A stretch of DNA of 64,000 bases from assembly GCA_035530655.1 (NCBI GenBank), contig DATKUK010000109.1, forward strand, positions 148,526 to 212,525. The letters run 5' to 3'. Numbering within the stretch: position 1 is the stretch's first letter; every line of letters starts with the position of its first letter. The notes beneath the pieces were generated by a model. The model saw nothing but the letters and a program-made list of their open reading frames with translations, was not told the DNA's origin and did not search any database. The DNA is from DATKUK01 sp035530655. Lineage in GTDB: Bacteria; Planctomycetota; Phycisphaerae; UBA1845; DATKUK01. The position numbers and the translations under genes are program-made. This document shows positions 62,265 through 64,000 of this stretch, in pieces.

Positions 62265-63794
62265 TCATAGCTGTCGGTCGAGGCGGCGGTATTGGATGGC
62301 TTCGGAGACGTGCTCGGGGCGGATCGAGTCGGAGTCGGCGATGTCGGCGATGGTTCGGGCCACGCGGAGGATCTTGTCGTGGGCCCGGGCGCTGAGGCCC
62401 AGCTCGGTCATTGCCTGGCGCAATAGCGCTTCGCCGCTGGAATCGAGTTTGCACGACCGCCGCAACTGGCGCGGGCGCATGCGGGCGTTGAGCATGGTCG
62501 AGTCGCCGTCGAAGCGGTGCTTCTGTTGCTCTCGGGCAGCCAACACCTGGGTGCGCATCGTTGCACTATCGGTGCCCGACCGGTCGTCGCGCAACTGGCG
62601 GTAGGGCACAGCAGGCACCTCGATGTGGATGTCGATGCGGTCGATCAACGGGCCGCTGATGCGAGACAGGTATTGCTCGATCTGCCTGGGCGAGCATTTG
62701 CAGGGCCGGCGGGGGTCGGTGAAGTAGCCACACGGGCAGGGGTTCATCGCGGCGACCAGCATGAACCACGCGGGAAACTGCACGCTGCTGTGGGCACGGG
62801 CGATGGTGACCACGCCGTCTTCGAGCGGCTGGCGGAGCGTTTCGAGCGCCTTTCGGGGGAACTCGGGGAACTCGTCGAGGAATAGGATTCCATGATGGGC
62901 CAGCGAAACCTCGCCGGCCGTCGGAATGGTTCCCCCGCCCACCAAGGCCGGTGCGCTGGCCGAGTGATGCGGCATGCGGACCGGTCGCGTCGCCAGCAGC
63001 GAGGTGCCGGCGGGCATTTGCCCAGCGGCCGAGTAGATTCGCGTGGTCTCGAGCGACTCGGGCAAACTCAGGGGCGGCAGGACGGTTGGCAGGCGTCGGG
63101 CGAGCATGGTTTTGCCGGCGCCGGGCGGACCGATGAGCAGAATGTTGTGCCCGCCCGCGCCGGCGACGGTGAGGGCTCGTTTGACGGGCTCCTGGCCGCG
63201 AACTTCGCCGAAGTCGACGTCGTAGCGCGACGCATCCTGAAACACCTTGTCGAGGTCAACGGTGGCTGGTTCCAGATCGAGTTGTGCGCTGATGAAGCCG
63301 ACGGCCTGTGTGAGTGACTCGACCGGAATCACCTCGATGTCGGTGACGACGGCTGCCTCGTCGCCATTGGCCCGCGGCACGATCACCCCCCGGAGTCCGC
63401 GGTGGCGGGCGAGCATGGCCATCGACAGGGCTCCCTTGACCGTCCGCACGCGCCCGTCGAGGGCGAGCTCGCCGGCGACCAGGTAGTCTTCGGTTACATC
63501 GCTGGTTATGCCGCCATCGCCGAGGAGAAGCCCGAGAGCGATTGGCAGGTCGAAGGCCGGGCCTTCCTTGCGGAGATCGGCAGGGGCGAGGTTGACGAGC
63601 GTCTTGGTCTTGGGGAACCCGAAGCCGCTGTTGATCATCGAGCTGCGGACGCGGTCGACGGATTCCTTGACGGCCGGGTCGGGCAGGCCGACGATCGTTG
63701 TATGGGTGAGCCCGCGGCCCGAGACGTCGACCTCCACCTCGCAGGCCACCGCCTCGATTCCCACCAGCGCCACGCTATGAAGCCGAGCTAACAC
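62265..63794 (-). CDS. comM: YifB/ComM-family Mg-chelatase-like ATPase
   Basis: 509 residues from a GTG at 63794. The N-terminal Lon-like S5 domain (VDVSGRGLTHTTIVGLPD, VNLAPADLRKEGPAFDLPIA) is followed by an AAA+ core with Walker A GPPGAGKTML and Walker B FLDEFPEF. The C-terminal part is the Mg-chelatase C-domain. It is related to ComM, a helicase that promotes branch migration of incoming DNA during natural transformation. The role here is inferred from the family. Confidence 0.9.
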   Translation of the reverse strand: MLARLHSVALVGIEAVACEVEVDVSGRGLTHTTIVGLPDPAVKESVDRVRSSMINSGFGFPKTKTLVNLAPADLRKEGPAFDLPIALGLLLGDGGITSDVTEDYLVAGELALDGRVRTVKGALSMAMLARHRGLRGVIVPRANGDEAAVVTDIEVIPVESLTQAVGFISAQLDLEPATVDLDKVFQDASRYDVDFGEVRGQEPVKRALTVAGAGGHNILLIGPPGAGKTMLARRLPTVLPPLSLPESLETTRIYSAAGQMPAGTSLLATRPVRMPHHSASAPALVGGGTIPTAGEVSLAHHGILFLDEFPEFPRKALETLRQPLEDGVVTIARAHSSVQFPAWFMLVAAMNPCPCGYFTDPRRPCKCSPRQIEQYLSRISGPLIDRIDIHIEVPAVPYRQLRDDRSGTDSATMRTQVLAAREQQKHRFDGDSTMLNARMRPRQLRRSCKLDSSGEALLRQAMTELGLSARAHDKILRVARTIADIADSDSIRPEHVSEAIQYRRLDRQL

Positions 63795-63922
63795 GCCCGG
63801 ATTCTAGCCGGTGGATGGGGCGCGTCGCAAGTGTTTTGGACTCATTTGGCCGGAGTTTCGCTAGCCCCAGAATAAGCGATCTCCGATCGCGTTTCGCACA
63901 GGAAAAGGCCTTCAAGCGGCGG

Positions 63923-63928
63923 TATACT
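63923..63928 (+). promoter_or_regulatory. -10-like element of the last gene
   Basis: TATACT lies 46 nt before the GTG at 63974. No good -35 is visible at 16-18 nt. It belongs to the region divergent from comM. Confidence 0.4.
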
Positions 63929-63973
63929 GTAGTTTGATAGAAAACAACACCCGCCGGCAAGGAGGCCTTTCAA

Positions 63974-64000
63974 GTGAAGCATTCTACACGATCCGGACGT
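63974..64000 (+). CDS. Start of an unidentified gene (3' partial)
   Basis: Nine codons from a GTG at 63974. A textbook ribosome-binding site (AAGGAGG, 63959-63965, spacing 8 nt) and a -10 upstream support a real start. The peptide begins MKHSTRSGR, a basic N-terminus, and runs off the end of the window. The product cannot be identified. Confidence 0.55.

Overview
The window is GC-rich, gene-dense bacterial chromosome. It holds 49 protein-coding genes, including one partial gene at each end, two very short genes and one gene with an apparent frameshift. I saw no tRNA or rRNA gene, CRISPR array, insertion sequence or prophage. The gene content suggests a planctomycete-like bacterium, probably of the Phycisphaerae type. 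The signs are an MFS-HEAT fusion, a sulfatase beside 6-deoxysugar catabolic genes, several large proteins with carbohydrate-binding-like or transglutaminase-like domains, two sigma-70 factors, c-di-GMP/PilZ proteins and a peptidoglycan elongation operon without mreB or mreC. This assignment is inference from gene content, not from a marker phylogeny.

Layout. Positions 1-2933 hold a sugar ABC transporter (two permeases, then a binding protein; no ATPase). A peptidase M28 gene follows on the minus strand, then a polyprenyl diphosphate synthase. A long minus-strand run (14119 to 6157) carries galE, lnt, a HEAT-repeat protein, mreD, mrdA (PBP2) and rodA, and forms a cell-envelope module. Positions 14171-18789 hold two small orphan genes, a secreted transglutaminase-like protein and an MttB-family methyltransferase. 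Next come an HTH protein behind a consensus promoter (19238), a YbaK-type deacylase, and the dnaG-rpoD operon with a clear promoter and terminator. mgtE has its own promoter. Positions 26050-28262 form a c-di-GMP operon: a receiver-like protein, a GAF-GGDEF cyclase and an overlooked 58-residue membrane protein.

The second half starts with a PBP4-type carboxypeptidase, a secreted unknown, a YbhN-like membrane protein, two consecutive PilZ proteins (the first coupled to a short upstream reading frame), ogt, ptsN and a zinc-ribbon membrane protein. rpsA is followed by a second sigma factor whose region 4 is split by an insert of about 67 residues. Positions 39393-49341 contain an amidohydrolase, a 2-hydroxyacid dehydrogenase, a tandem-repeat intergenic region, a fucose-isomerase-like enzyme, a rhamnulokinase, cydAB and a sulfatase. 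The last part has a cyclophilin, the MFS-HEAT fusion, a CBM-like/transglutaminase-like protein, class II DAHP synthase, msrB, a DEAD-box helicase, zwf with a frameshifted pgl, an Fe-S aldo/keto reductase, comM, and the first codons of a further gene.

How the parts work together. The best-defined modules are envelope growth (galE-lnt-mreD-mrdA-rodA, polyprenyl synthase, dacB), replication and transcription (dnaG-rpoD, rpsA-sigma), c-di-GMP signalling (GGDEF plus two PilZ effectors), 6-deoxysugar use (ABC transporter, isomerase, kinase, dehydrogenase, sulfatase) and the oxidative pentose phosphate entry (zwf-pgl). Several genes have a -10-like hexamer 5-7 nt before the start codon, which suggests leaderless transcripts.
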